DNA of 64,000 nt from an uncultured Oscillospiraceae bacterium. GTDB taxonomy: Bacteria > Bacillota > Clostridia > Oscillospirales > Oscillospiraceae. Positions within the stretch are counted from its first letter, which is position 1; each line of letters begins with the position of its first letter. The notes below the pieces were generated by a model. The model did not search any database. It was given only the letters and a program-made list of their open reading frames with translations, and was not told the origin of the DNA. The stretch is taken from contig CANQVO010000002.1 in the NCBI GenBank assembly GCA_947627325.1, positions 124,001 through 188,000 on the forward strand, read 5' to 3'. Below, piece after piece: positions 11,147 to 19,683 of this stretch. The position numbers and the translations under genes are program-made.

Positions 11147-12337
11147 TCAATCGGGCAGGTGGAGCCACGCCTTGTCCTGGGTGGCCAGGAAGGCCGAGCC
11201 GTCGGCCAGCATGACCAGGTGGGTGGCCCCGTCGGTGTTCTCCACCGTGCTGTAAAGCTGGAGGTCCCGGGTGTAGATGTTCAGCTCCTGGCTGGTGAGC
11301 ACGCCGATGTACCGGCCGGCGGCGCTGAGCGCGGAGATGGGCCGGGACTCCTCCAGACTGGCGGTGACCTGGCCCGAGCGGTCCAGCACCTCCAGGGTGG
11401 TCTGGCTGCCCGAGCGGTACTTACTGGTCAGGACCACCACGCAGTCGTCCGCCAGCAGGGAATAGCGCTTTAGGTGCCGGTCCGACCAGTCGTATTCCCC
11501 GCTCTGGCTCAAAGCGCCGTTGGCGGTCAGGGCGGCGTACTGGGTCACCACCCGCACCCCCTTGTCGTCCCAAACCAGATCCAATGGCAGGCGGTTGCCC
11601 AGGGACCAGACCGCCTTGGGCGTGGGGTTTTTGGGGTCCAGGTCGGTGAGGGAGTACTGGGCCAGGGAGCTGTTGAAGAACCGGTTCTCCTGCCCGGCGG
11701 TGACCACCAGCAAAGAGCGGTCGTCCGGGGCCACCACCGCGTCCAGCACGTAGGCGGAGGAGAGCTGAAGGGTCATCAGAAGCTCGCAGTCCTCGTCGTA
11801 GACCGACACCACGCCCTTGTAGCCGCTGGAGCGGGTGACCACCGCCAGATAGCCGTTTTCATTCAGCCGGGCGCTGAGAATGACGGTCTGGCTGTCGTCC
11901 AGAGTGAGGACGGGGGCGCGGTTTTTATACACCCGCAGGGCGGAGCCCGCCGCGTCGTAGACCACGGCGGCCTTGCCGCTGACCTGGCAGACGGGATTTT
12001 TCATGGTAAAGACGTCCTCGATGTAGGCCGTGCCCCCGGGGCTGTACAGCCGCGCGCCGGTCTGGCACACGGCCAGCAAATCCCCGCCGCAGGCGTACAG
12101 GCTCAGGGAGTTCCCCCCCTGATAGGGGAAGGGCTCCCCGCCGCCGCCGTCGCTCCGCTCCAGGGAGCGGTAGGTGAACCATCGCTTCAGCGCGTCAAAG
12201 TTCAGCTTGCCCCGGTTCACCACCAGGAAGACCGCGCCCAGGATCAGGGCCAGGGTGAGCAGGAGGGCCAGGAGCCGTATGAAGATGTTGGGCCGCTTTT
12301 TGGGGGGCGGCGTCTCCTTTTTCACTTCTTTGATCAT
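11147..12337 (-). CDS. DUF5711 family membrane-anchored beta-propeller-like protein
   Basis: 396 residues: a basic Pro/Lys-rich cytosolic head, one transmembrane helix (about 21-43), then a long extracytoplasmic beta-rich domain with repeated blades (YACGGDLLAVCQTGARLYS, AAVVYDAAGSALRVYKN, GYLAVVTRSSGYKGVVSVYD). This matches DUF5711 proteins, common in Clostridia and uncharacterised. The ATG overlaps the truA stop by 4 nt. A sensor or scaffold role at the envelope is possible; no enzymatic motif was seen. Confidence 0.75.
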   Translation of the reverse strand: MIKEVKKETPPPKKRPNIFIRLLALLLTLALILGAVFLVVNRGKLNFDALKRWFTYRSLERSDGGGGEPFPYQGGNSLSLYACGGDLLAVCQTGARLYSPGGTAYIEDVFTMKNPVCQVSGKAAVVYDAAGSALRVYKNRAPVLTLDDSQTVILSARLNENGYLAVVTRSSGYKGVVSVYDEDCELLMTLQLSSAYVLDAVVAPDDRSLLVVTAGQENRFFNSSLAQYSLTDLDPKNPTPKAVWSLGNRLPLDLVWDDKGVRVVTQYAALTANGALSQSGEYDWSDRHLKRYSLLADDCVVVLTSKYRSGSQTTLEVLDRSGQVTASLEESRPISALSAAGRYIGVLTSQELNIYTRDLQLYSTVENTDGATHLVMLADGSAFLATQDKAWLHLPD

Positions 12338-13086
12338 AGCACATCCTCTTCATACCAGAGATTTGACATATAAAGCCCGCCCGGCGGGGCGGTGGGGCCG
12401 GCGGCGGTGCGGTCCCGCCGCTCCATGATATGGGGCAGGTCCTGGGGGGTCAGCTTGCCCTCTGCGGCGTACACGCAGGTGCCCACCATGGCCCGTACCA
12501 TGTTATAGAGAAACCCGTTGGCGCAGACCTTGCACTCGATAAGATCGCCGTCCCGGGCGATATCGAAGTAGTAGACCGTCCGCACGGTGGTCTTGGTCTC
12601 GGTGCCTACGCTCTTGAGGGCGGCGAAGTCGTGGGTACCCACCATCTGGTCGGCGCAGAGCTGCATGACCGCCTCGTCCAGCCGCTTGGGGTAGAACCAC
12701 ACCCGGTCCACCAGAAAGGCGTTGCGGATGCGGGAGTTGTAGATGCGGTAGGTGTACTCCTTCTTGAGGCAGGAGCCGATGGCGTTGAAGTCCGGGGGGA
12801 CCTCGGTGGCCCGGGTGACCACGATATCGTCAGGCAGGCGGGTGTTCACCGCCAGGGGCAGGCGCGCGCAAGGGATGGAGGAGGTGGTGCGGAAGTTTGC
12901 CACATACCGCAGGGCGTGGACCCCCGCGTCGGTCCGGCCTGCCCCCACACACTTGACCGGGTGGCCCACCACCCACTCCAGGGCCTTTTCCAGGGTGGAC
13001 TCCACGGTGACGCCGTTTTTCTGCACCTGCCAGCCGTGGTAGGCCGTGCCCACGTACATCAGGCTCAACGCGATGTTCCTCTCCAT
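12334..13086 (-). CDS. truA: tRNA pseudouridine(38-40) synthase TruA
   Basis: Isomerises U38-U40 in the tRNA anticodon arm. 250 residues from the ATG at 13086. The catalytic Asp is in GAGRTDAGVHALRYVANF (about residues 50-55), with YRIYN and NGFLYNMVRAMVG further on. It follows ecfT by 8 nt, the classic firmicute ecfA-ecfA-ecfT-truA order. An open frame continues upstream inside ecfT but carries no family sequence. Confidence 0.95.
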   Translation of the reverse strand: MERNIALSLMYVGTAYHGWQVQKNGVTVESTLEKALEWVVGHPVKCVGAGRTDAGVHALRYVANFRTTSSIPCARLPLAVNTRLPDDIVVTRATEVPPDFNAIGSCLKKEYTYRIYNSRIRNAFLVDRVWFYPKRLDEAVMQLCADQMVGTHDFAALKSVGTETKTTVRTVYYFDIARDGDLIECKVCANGFLYNMVRAMVGTCVYAAEGKLTPQDLPHIMERRDRTAAGPTAPPGGLYMSNLWYEEDVL

Positions 13087-13094
13087 AGCTCGCC

Positions 13095-13913
13095 TCACAG
13101 TCCCAGATATCCCAGGGCCCAGATCCCCGCGCACAGCGCCAGGCCGAAGCCCAGGGCCAGGTAGTCCCGCCCCGCGTACCGAAGCTGCCGCAGTTTGGTG
13201 CGGCCCTCGCCGCCGTGGTAACAGCGGCACTCCATGGCCACCGCCAACTCGTCCGCCCGGCGGAAGGAGGAGATGAACAGGGGCACCAGCAGGGGCACCA
13301 GGGCCTTGGCCTTCTGGACCAGATTGCCCGTGTCAAAGCTGGCTCCCCGGGCCTTTTGGGCGGACATGATCTTGTCCGTCTCCTCGATGAGGGTGGGGAT
13401 GAACCGCAGGGCGATGGACATCATCATAGCCAGCTCGTGGACGGGCAGTTTGATCTTCTTCAGCGGCCCCAGCAGGGACTCCAACCCGTCGGTGATGAGG
13501 ATGGGGGAGGTGGTGTAGGTGAGCAGGAAGGTACAGCAGATGAGCAGGATGATCCGCAGGACCATCAGGGAGGCCGCCCACACCCCGGCGGGGTAGACGC
13601 GGAAGACCCAGAAGGAGAGCAGAGGGCTCTCGCCCGGTCCGGCGGGGGTGTAAAAGAGGTTCAGAAGGCCGGTGAGGACCACGATGAAGATGACCGCCCG
13701 CATACTCCGCAACAGGACTTTCAGCCGGATCCTGGACAGGAGCACACACCCCGCCAGCACGGCGAACAAAATACCGTAGGACAGGGGGCTCCCGGCCATA
13801 AAGAGGGCAACGATGTAGAGGACGGTGAAGAGCAGTTTGGTCCGGGGGTCCATGCGGTGGACGACGGTATTGCCGGGGAAATACTGCCCCAGGGTGATAT
13901 CCTTGATCGCCAC
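13095..13913 (-). CDS. ecfT: Energy-coupling factor transporter transmembrane protein EcfT
   Basis: Membrane scaffold of the group II ECF vitamin/metal importer. 272 residues from a GTG at 13913, one nt after the ecfA2 stop. It has HRMDPRTKLL near residue 17, hydrophobic segments over the first two thirds, and the two coupling-helix ARG motifs: KARGASF (about 205) and MECRCY (about 239, with MECR in place of the usual MEARCY). No substrate-binding S component is encoded in the window, so the module likely serves several S proteins elsewhere. Confidence 0.93.
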   Translation of the reverse strand: MAIKDITLGQYFPGNTVVHRMDPRTKLLFTVLYIVALFMAGSPLSYGILFAVLAGCVLLSRIRLKVLLRSMRAVIFIVVLTGLLNLFYTPAGPGESPLLSFWVFRVYPAGVWAASLMVLRIILLICCTFLLTYTTSPILITDGLESLLGPLKKIKLPVHELAMMMSIALRFIPTLIEETDKIMSAQKARGASFDTGNLVQKAKALVPLLVPLFISSFRRADELAVAMECRCYHGGEGRTKLRQLRYAGRDYLALGFGLALCAGIWALGYLGL

Positions 13914-13914
13914 G

Positions 13915-14778
13915 CTACACCGCCCCCTTTCCCAGCGCCGCCAGGATGGCGTCCCTGGCCTGGGCCACGGTGTAGACCGAGGGGTCCACCTCCGCCCCCA
14001 GCGCCCGGAGCCGCTGAAAGACCCGGGTGATCTGGGGGACGCCCAGGCCCATCTCCTCCAGCTCCTGGGCGTGGGTGAAGATCTCCCGGGGCGGGCCCTG
14101 AAAGGGGATGGCGCCGTCGTGCATGACCACCAGGCGGTCCGCCGTCCGGGCCATCTCCTCCATGGAGTGGGACACGATGATGACCGTGGCGTTCCGGGCG
14201 CGGTGGTACGCCTGGATGTTGCCCAGGATCCGCTCCACCCCCGCCGGGTCCAGCCCGGCGGTGGGCTCGTCCAGGATGAGCACGCTGGGCTCCATGGCGA
14301 TGACCCCGGCGATGGCCGCCCGGCGCTTCTGGCCGCCGGAGAGCTCGAAGGGAGATTTTTCCAAAATCTCGTCGTCCAGCTCCACAAAGGCCGCCGCCTC
14401 CCGGACCCGGCGGTCGATCTCCCCCTCGTCCAGCCCCATGTTTTTTGGGCCGAAGGCGATATCCTTGTAGACGGTCTCCTCAAAAAGCTGATACTCGGGG
14501 TATTGAAACACCAGGCCCACCTGGAACCGGGCCGCGCGGGTGGCCTCCTTGGACGACCAGATATCCGTGCCGTTCAACAGCACCTGGCCGGAGGTGGGCT
14601 TCAGCAGGCCGTTGAGGTGCTGGATCAGGGTGGATTTGCCCGAGCCGGTGCGGCCGATGACGCCCAAATACTCCCCCCGGTAGGCAGTCAGGTCCACCGC
14701 CCGCAGAGCGTTGTGCTCAAAGGGAGTGCCGGGGGAGTAGATATGGCTGAGTTGTCGGGTCTCCAAAATGGGCTCCAT
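13915..14778 (-). CDS. ecfA2: ECF transporter ATPase EcfA2
   Basis: ABC ATPase of the ECF module. 287 residues. Walker A GRTGSGKST (about residues 42-50), Q-loop FQYPEYQLF, signature ELSGGQKRR and Walker B VLILDEPTAGLD are intact, and the switch His is in VSHSMEE. The Q-loop YPEYQLFEETV is the EcfA2-type hallmark. It sits 42 nt after ecfA1 and directly before ecfT. Confidence 0.94.
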   Translation of the reverse strand: MEPILETRQLSHIYSPGTPFEHNALRAVDLTAYRGEYLGVIGRTGSGKSTLIQHLNGLLKPTSGQVLLNGTDIWSSKEATRAARFQVGLVFQYPEYQLFEETVYKDIAFGPKNMGLDEGEIDRRVREAAAFVELDDEILEKSPFELSGGQKRRAAIAGVIAMEPSVLILDEPTAGLDPAGVERILGNIQAYHRARNATVIIVSHSMEEMARTADRLVVMHDGAIPFQGPPREIFTHAQELEEMGLGVPQITRVFQRLRALGAEVDPSVYTVAQARDAILAALGKGAV

Positions 14779-14820
14779 GCGATAACGTCCTTTACAAGTG
14801 AGGTGCGTGTCCCGGCGGGA

Positions 14821-15684
14821 TCACGCCCGTTGGCGGCGGAGCAGGTCGTAGAGGACCTGGGCGCAGGCCTCGTCGCTGAGGCCGTCCAGGGGGACCTCCA
14901 GCCCCGCCTGCCGGAGCTGCCAGCAAAGTTCCACCGTGTCCGGCGCGGCCAGGTCCACGGCCTTGAGCCGCTCCACCTGGGCAAAGACCTCCCGGGGCGG
15001 GCCGTCCAGCACCACCCGGCCCTGGGCCATCACCACCAGCCGCCCGGCCTGGGCCGCCTCGTCCATGTGGTGGGTGATGAGGACCACGGTCATGCCGTAG
15101 TTCTGGTTCAGCGACTTCACCGTCTCGATCACCTCCCGCCGACCCACGGGGTCCAGCATGGCGGTGGGCTCGTCCATGACGATGCAGTTGGGGCGCATGG
15201 CGATGACCCCGGCGATGGCCACCCGCTGTTTCTGCCCGCCGGAGAGCAGGTGCGGGGCGTGGGCGGCGTATTCGCTCATGCCCACCATGGCCAGGGCCTC
15301 GTCCACCCGGCGGCGGATCTCCGCCGAGGGCACCCCCAGGTTCTCCGGGGCGAAGGCCACGTCCTCCTCCACCACGTTGGCTACGATCTGGTTGTCCGGG
15401 TTTTGAAAGACCATCCCCACCGCCCGGCGGATGTCCAGGAGCTTTTCCTCGTCGGCGGTGTCCATGCCCTGCACGTAGACCTTTCCGCCGCTGGGCAGTA
15501 AAATGCCGTTGAGGTGCTTAGCCAGGGTGGACTTGCCCGAGCCGTTATGGCCCAGCACCGCCACAAAGGAGCCCGGGGCGATCTTCAGGTCGATCCCGTC
15601 CAGCACCAGGGGGGCGCCCTCCTGGGCGTCTGTATCGGTATAGGAGAAGCGAAGGTCCTCCGTTTGGATGATGGCTTTTTCCAT
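14821..15684 (-). CDS. ecfA1: ECF transporter ATPase EcfA1
   Basis: Partner ABC ATPase. 287 residues with Walker A GHNGSGKST, Q-loop FQNPDNQIV (EcfA1-type), LLSGGQKQRVAIAG signature, CIVMDEPTAMLDP Walker B, and the switch His in ITHHMDE. It starts 15 nt after the methyltransferase stop with a GGAAGG RBS. Together with EcfA2 it forms the heterodimer that powers EcfT-S complexes. Confidence 0.94.
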   Translation of the reverse strand: MEKAIIQTEDLRFSYTDTDAQEGAPLVLDGIDLKIAPGSFVAVLGHNGSGKSTLAKHLNGILLPSGGKVYVQGMDTADEEKLLDIRRAVGMVFQNPDNQIVANVVEEDVAFAPENLGVPSAEIRRRVDEALAMVGMSEYAAHAPHLLSGGQKQRVAIAGVIAMRPNCIVMDEPTAMLDPVGRREVIETVKSLNQNYGMTVVLITHHMDEAAQAGRLVVMAQGRVVLDGPPREVFAQVERLKAVDLAAPDTVELCWQLRQAGLEVPLDGLSDEACAQVLYDLLRRQRA

Positions 15685-15699
15685 GTCGCGCCTTCCTTG

Positions 15700-16563
15700 T
15701 CAAATGGCGGTCCAGCGCCCGGTGGCGCCGCAGGGGAGGATCAGCCCCGTGTCCTCCACCGGCAGGCCCAACTCGTCGCTGACGGTGCGGCCGCCGTGGC
15801 GGGGGGTGACCAGGGACTCTAAAATATAGGTGAGCACCGAGGGGGCCAGGCCCGTGGTGTAGGAGTTGATGATAAAGAACAGGGGCTGGTCGGACAGCAC
15901 CTGGGTGACCAGCGCCACAAAGGACCACAGGTTCTCCTCCAGCTTCCAGATTTCCCCGGAGGGGCCCCGGCCGTAGCTGGGGGGGTCCATGATGATCCCG
16001 TCGTACCGCCGGCCCCGGCGGATCTCCCGCTCCACGAACTTGGCGCAGTCGTCCACAATGTAGCGGATGGGGGCGTTCTCCAGCCCGGAGGACTTGGCGT
16101 TCTCCTTGGCCCAGGCCACCATCCCCTTGGCCGCGTCCACGTGGCAGACCCTGGCCCCCGCCGCGGCGCAGGCCACGCTGGCCCCGCCGGTGTAGGCAAA
16201 GAGGTTCAGCACGCTGATCTCCCGCCCCGCGCGCTCAATGAGGCCGCGCATATGGTCCCAGTTGGCCGCCTGCTCGGGGAAGAGGCCGGTGTGCTTGAAG
16301 TTCATGGGCTTGATGTTGAAGGTCAGGTCCCGGTAGGAGACCGTCCACCGCTGGGGCAGGCGGGACTTGTCCCACTGCCCGCCGCCGGTGGAGGAGCGGG
16401 TGTACCGGGCGTCGGGGGAGCGCCAGCCGGGGTTTTTCCGGGGGGTCTGCCAGATGGCCTGGGGGTCGGGCCGCACCAGGGTGTACGCCCCCCAGCGCTC
16501 CAGCTTCTCCCCGCCGCCGCAGTCCAGCAGTCGGTAGTCCTTCCAGCCGTCCGCCACCCACAT
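15700..16563 (-). CDS. Class I SAM-dependent methyltransferase (RlmI/RlmK-like)
   Basis: 287 residues from the ATG at 16563; an in-frame TTG 27 nt upstream lies too near the -10 to be likely. The Rossmann motif VLNLFAYTGGASVACA, motif II-like CHVDAAKG and the catalytic DPPSYGRGP resemble 23S rRNA cytosine/guanine methyltransferases of the RlmI/RlmK type. A short N-terminal beta domain precedes it; no PUA or THUMP domain is evident. It leads the ecf-truA operon, so it is probably an RNA methyltransferase like the other RNA gene there, but the target base is unknown. Confidence 0.8.
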   Translation of the reverse strand: MWVADGWKDYRLLDCGGGEKLERWGAYTLVRPDPQAIWQTPRKNPGWRSPDARYTRSSTGGGQWDKSRLPQRWTVSYRDLTFNIKPMNFKHTGLFPEQAANWDHMRGLIERAGREISVLNLFAYTGGASVACAAAGARVCHVDAAKGMVAWAKENAKSSGLENAPIRYIVDDCAKFVEREIRRGRRYDGIIMDPPSYGRGPSGEIWKLEENLWSFVALVTQVLSDQPLFFIINSYTTGLAPSVLTYILESLVTPRHGGRTVSDELGLPVEDTGLILPCGATGRWTAI

Positions 16564-16603
16564 GGCCTCCGCCCCCTTTCCAAAGTCCAAAATTTAACAC
16601 TTT

Positions 16604-16633
16604 ATTATACCACCATCGGCCCCGCGCCGTCAA
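16604..16633 (-). promoter_or_regulatory. Sigma-A promoter of the methyltransferase-ecf-truA-DUF5711-cvpA operon
   Basis: Minus strand TTGACG (16628-16633), 18 bp, TATAAT (16604-16609). No comparable promoter was seen within the six genes that follow. Confidence 0.75.
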
Positions 16634-16696
16634 TGGTGCGTTGCATGGGGACGGGGGCGGGTGGGAAATTTAATGCCGGGGCCCGGGAAGTTACAC

Positions 16697-16725
16697 TTGT
16701 CAGAATGGGAAGAACATGGTAGAAT
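16697..16725 (+). promoter_or_regulatory. Sigma-A promoter of the DivIVA-like gene
   Basis: TTGTCA (16697-16702), 17 bp, TAGAAT (16720-16725); AAGGAGG precedes the start at 16777. Confidence 0.65.
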
Positions 16726-16776
16726 ATATGGGTGAATGTAGTTTTTTTCAGCCTATCCAAATAAGGAGGGTGCTTT

Positions 16777-17535
16777 ATGAGCGTGGAGGAGTACCACTTC
16801 CGCGGCGCGTTCTACGGCTTCCACCGCCAGGACGTGATGCGCTATATCGAGGCCGTCCACCGGGACTACGCCGCCCAGTTGGAGAGCGCCCGGCAGGACC
16901 TGGAGCGGGAGCGCAGCCAGCGTTCCCAGGTGGAGGAGCAGGGCTCCATCGCCAGCGAGGAGGCCGTGGCCGCCGGGAAGGACGCCCAGCGGTCCAAGGA
17001 GGAGCTGGCCCGCGCCCTGGAGGAGCTGGAGCGGACCCAGCGGGAGCGGGAGGAACTGCGGCTCAAGCTCAAGGCCACCCAGGAGGACCTGGACCGGCTC
17101 CAGGAGGCCGCGGACCGCATGGCTCCCGCCGCCCGGGCCTACGAGTCCCTGAAGGAAAAGGCCGCCGGCATCGAGTTAGAGGCCCACCAGCGGGCCCAGG
17201 AGATCGTCAAGGCCGGGGAGGCCGAGGCCGCCCAGACCCGCGGGAAGGTCCAGGAATGGCTGCGCCAGGTGGAGTCCAGCTACGGCCGCCTCCGCTCCGA
17301 CGTGGCCGCCACCCTGTCCCACGCCGGGTCGGAGCTCCAGCGGACCGTCCGCTCCCTGGACAGCGTCACCGCCGAGTTGGAGAGCCACGCCCAGGACCTC
17401 AAGGCCATCGCCGCCGAGCACTCCAAGCCCGCCGACGCCTCCAAGCCCACCGCCGAGGCCCCCAAGCCCCAGCGGCCCGTGCCCGGTAGGCCCGAGTCGG
17501 CCAAGGAGGGGAAAAAGCCCCCTTTTCGCCGGTGA
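16777..17535 (+). CDS. DivIVA-domain coiled-coil protein
   Basis: 252 residues. The N-terminus (EEYHFRGAFYGFHRQDVMRYI) resembles the DivIVA/GpsB membrane-curvature domain, F-x-x-x-x-x-G-[FY]-x-x-x-D-V. Residues 30-130 form a charged Glu/Arg/Gln-rich coiled coil, and a second helical stretch extends to about 215. The tail is Pro/Lys/Ala-rich and basic (KPADASKPTAEAPKPQRP), likely disordered. A role at the septum or pole is the family expectation. The last codon overlaps the fumarase-beta GTG (GTGA), an unexpected partner. Confidence 0.7.
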   Translation: MSVEEYHFRGAFYGFHRQDVMRYIEAVHRDYAAQLESARQDLERERSQRSQVEEQGSIASEEAVAAGKDAQRSKEELARALEELERTQREREELRLKLKATQEDLDRLQEAADRMAPAARAYESLKEKAAGIELEAHQRAQEIVKAGEAEAAQTRGKVQEWLRQVESSYGRLRSDVAATLSHAGSELQRTVRSLDSVTAELESHAQDLKAIAAEHSKPADASKPTAEAPKPQRPVPGRPESAKEGKKPPFRR

Positions 17536-18077
17536 GCGGCCAGATGCGCGAGCTCTCCCTGCGGGTGGAGGAGCTCACCCGGGAACGGGCCGCCCAACTG
17601 CGGGCGGGGGACCGGGTGCTCCTCTCCGGCACGGTCTACACCGCCCGGGACGCCGCCCACAAGCGGATCTTTGAGCGGCTGGACGCGGGGGAGGCGCCCC
17701 CCTTCCCCCTGGAGGGGGCGGTCATCTACTACGCCGGGCCCACCCCCGCCCAGCAGGGCATGGCCGTGGGCTCCTGCGGCCCCACCACCTCCGGCCGGAT
17801 GGATCCCTACGCCCCCCGTCTGCTGGACCTGGGCCTCCGGGCCATGGTGGGCAAAGGGGACCGGGATGACGCGGTGGTGGAGGCCATCGTCCGAAACGGC
17901 GGGGTCTACTTCGCCGCCGTGGGCGGGGCCGGGGCCCTCATCGCCCGGTGCATCCGCTCCAGCCAAGTCATCGCCTTTGACGACCTGGGCTGTGAGAGCG
18001 TCAAGCGCATGGAGGTGGAGGACCTGCCCCTCACCGTCGCCATCGACTGTCAAGGCAACAACCTTTACCGCCGCTGA
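17532..18077 (+). CDS. Fe-S hydro-lyase beta subunit (class I fumarase / tartrate dehydratase C-terminal type)
   Basis: 181 residues matching the beta (swivel) domain of class I fumarate hydratase: LRAGDRVLLSGTVYTARDAAHKR near residue 25, the GPTTSGRMDPYAPRLL motif (about 82-97), GKGDRD (about 108) and the FDDLGCESVKRMEVEDLP tail. The GTG overlaps the upstream stop; an ATG four codons in is an alternative. Function needs an alpha subunit carrying the 4Fe-4S ligands, usually the adjacent gene. None lies in this window, so the partner is elsewhere or lost. Confidence 0.85.
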   Translation: MSGQMRELSLRVEELTRERAAQLRAGDRVLLSGTVYTARDAAHKRIFERLDAGEAPPFPLEGAVIYYAGPTPAQQGMAVGSCGPTTSGRMDPYAPRLLDLGLRAMVGKGDRDDAVVEAIVRNGGVYFAAVGGAGALIARCIRSSQVIAFDDLGCESVKRMEVEDLPLTVAIDCQGNNLYRR

Positions 18078-18097
18078 GCGCCGACCTGACCTGTTCG

Positions 18098-18126
18098 CCT
18101 GGGGCCCATGCCCCAGGTGTTTTTTT
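18098..18126 (+). terminator. Intrinsic terminator after the hydro-lyase beta gene
   Basis: CCTGGGGC / GCCCCAGG with loop CCAT and a run of seven T. The rest of 18127-18222 holds no gene; it contains an AT-rich inverted repeat, AAAATGAA ... TTCATTTT (about 18164-18197). Confidence 0.85.
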
Positions 18127-18222
18127 GCCCAATTTTTGCGGGGCTGGGCGGGGGCGGCTTGTCAAAAATGAATGATAAAAATGCGAAACTTTCATTTTAG
18201 GCCCTTCTGGAAAAAGTTTGCC

Positions 18223-18251
18223 TTGCATTTTTGCAAGAAGTCGAATATAAT
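18223..18251 (+). promoter_or_regulatory. Sigma-A promoter of the aminotransferase gene
   Basis: TTGCAT (18223-18228), 17 bp, TATAAT (18246-18251). The -35 lies in a small palindrome, TTGCA-N3/4-TGCAA, that may be an operator or chance. Confidence 0.75.
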
Positions 18252-18287
18252 GTGTCATAACGTCTGAAACGGAAAGGTAGAGTTGCG

Positions 18288-19475
18288 ATGAAAGAGCTAT
18301 CCCAGCTGGCCAAGGGCGTCCACGCCTCCACCACCCTGGCCATTGACAGTATGTTCAAGCAGATGCGCGCCCAGGGGGTGGACGTCATCGGTTTTGGGGC
18401 GGGGGAGCCCGACTTCAACACCCCCGAGCGCATCAAGGACGCGGGCATCGCCGCCATCCGGGCCAATAAGACCAAGTACACCCCCGCCGCCGGCATCATG
18501 GAACTGCGCCAGGCGGTGTGCGACCGGCTGAAGGCGGACTGCGGCCTGGACTACACCCCCGCCCAGGTGGTGGTGGCCAGCGGCGCCAAGCACAACGTGT
18601 ACATCGCCCTGCGGGCCCTGTGCGACCCGGGGGACGAGGTGATCCTCCCCGCGCCCTACTGGGTCAGCTACTACGAGCTCATCCGCATGGTGGGCGCGGT
18701 CCCCGTGGTCATCGACTGCGGCGAGAGCGAGCATTTTAAGCTCTCCCCGGAGAAGCTGGCCGCCGCCGTCACCCCCAAGACCAAGGCGATCATCCTCAAC
18801 AACCCCTCCAACCCCACAGGCATGATGTACACCAAGGAGGAACTGGAGGGCCTTGCCAAGGTGTGCGTGGAGAAAGACCTCTACGTCATCTCCGACGAGA
18901 TCTACTACTGCCTGGCCTACGACGGGCTCAAGTTCACCTCCTTCGCCTCCCTGGGCCCGGAGGTGAAGGAGCGCACCATCCTCATCAACGGCGTGTCCAA
19001 GTCCTACGCCATGACCGGCTGGCGGGTGGGCTACGCCGCCGCCGCCGAGCCCATCGCCAAGGTGATGGCAAACTATCTCAGCCACTCCACCGGCGCGCCC
19101 AGCTCGGTGTCCCAGTGGGCCGCCGTGGAGGCCATGGAGGGCCCCCAGGAGGACGTGGAGGCCATGCGCCGGGAGTTCGAGGCCCGGCGGGACTACATCG
19201 TGGAGCGGATGAACACCATCCCCGGCGTCAGCTGTATCACGCCCCAGGGCGCTTTTTATGTGATGATGAACGTGGAGAAGCTGATCGGCCGCACCCTGGG
19301 CGGCGTGGTCATCCACGACGGGGACGACTTCGCCCAGGTCTTTCTGGAGAAGGCCCTGGTGGCGGTGGTGCCCTGCTCCGGCTTCGGCGCGCCCAACTTC
19401 GTCCGCTGGTCCTACGCCACCTCCCTGGGCAACATCAAGGCGGGCCTGGACCGGCTGGAAAAATTCCTGGCCTGA
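18288..19475 (+). CDS. Pyridoxal-phosphate aminotransferase, class I (aspartate/aromatic type)
   Basis: 395 residues, normal for the I-gamma aspartate aminotransferase family. Visible: GAGEPDFNTPERI (about 38-50), YTPAAGIMELR, the NNPSNPTG loop (about 171-178), PLP Asp-Tyr in ISDEIYY, Schiff-base Lys in SKSYAMTGWRVGY (about 238-250) and the carboxylate-binding Arg in NFVRWSYA near the C-terminus. Aspartate, alanine or aromatic keto acids are all possible substrates; the nearby aroF-tyrA genes are a separate transcript. Single-gene unit between a strong promoter and a terminator. Confidence 0.9.
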   Translation: MKELSQLAKGVHASTTLAIDSMFKQMRAQGVDVIGFGAGEPDFNTPERIKDAGIAAIRANKTKYTPAAGIMELRQAVCDRLKADCGLDYTPAQVVVASGAKHNVYIALRALCDPGDEVILPAPYWVSYYELIRMVGAVPVVIDCGESEHFKLSPEKLAAAVTPKTKAIILNNPSNPTGMMYTKEELEGLAKVCVEKDLYVISDEIYYCLAYDGLKFTSFASLGPEVKERTILINGVSKSYAMTGWRVGYAAAAEPIAKVMANYLSHSTGAPSSVSQWAAVEAMEGPQEDVEAMRREFEARRDYIVERMNTIPGVSCITPQGAFYVMMNVEKLIGRTLGGVVIHDGDDFAQVFLEKALVAVVPCSGFGAPNFVRWSYATSLGNIKAGLDRLEKFLA

Positions 19476-19505
19476 CAAGCGGCCCCACCGCTTCTTTAAC
19501 AGTCT

Positions 19506-19534
19506 AGACGCCCGGCCATGCGCCGGGCGTCTTT
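19506..19534 (+). terminator. Intrinsic terminator after the aminotransferase gene
   Basis: AGACGCCCGGC / GCCGGGCGTCT, loop CATGC, then TTTC. Confidence 0.8.
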
Positions 19535-19582
19535 CGTTTGTCAACCTATTCAGAAAAACCATTATGATCCTCCATTTATCCC

Positions 19583-19611
19583 TTGTACTTTTTTTGAAAT
19601 TTTTTTATAAT
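19583..19611 (+). promoter_or_regulatory. Sigma-A promoter of the AT-rich lipoprotein gene
   Basis: TTGTAC (19583-19588), 17 bp spacer almost entirely A/T, TATAAT (19606-19611). The upstream poly-T tracts resemble an UP element. Confidence 0.75.
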
Positions 19612-19683
19612 TATACCGTTAGGATATGCTTGTCCCGTCTTGCGTTATTTTTACGCCGATCGTTTTCAGACAAGGAGATCGAT

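Noticed and set aside
13914..14483. N-terminal extension of EcfT in frame through the ecfA2 gene
   Set aside because: The upstream open frame has no EcfT-like sequence and overlaps a clear ABC ATPase; a GTG at 13913 starts the real protein.
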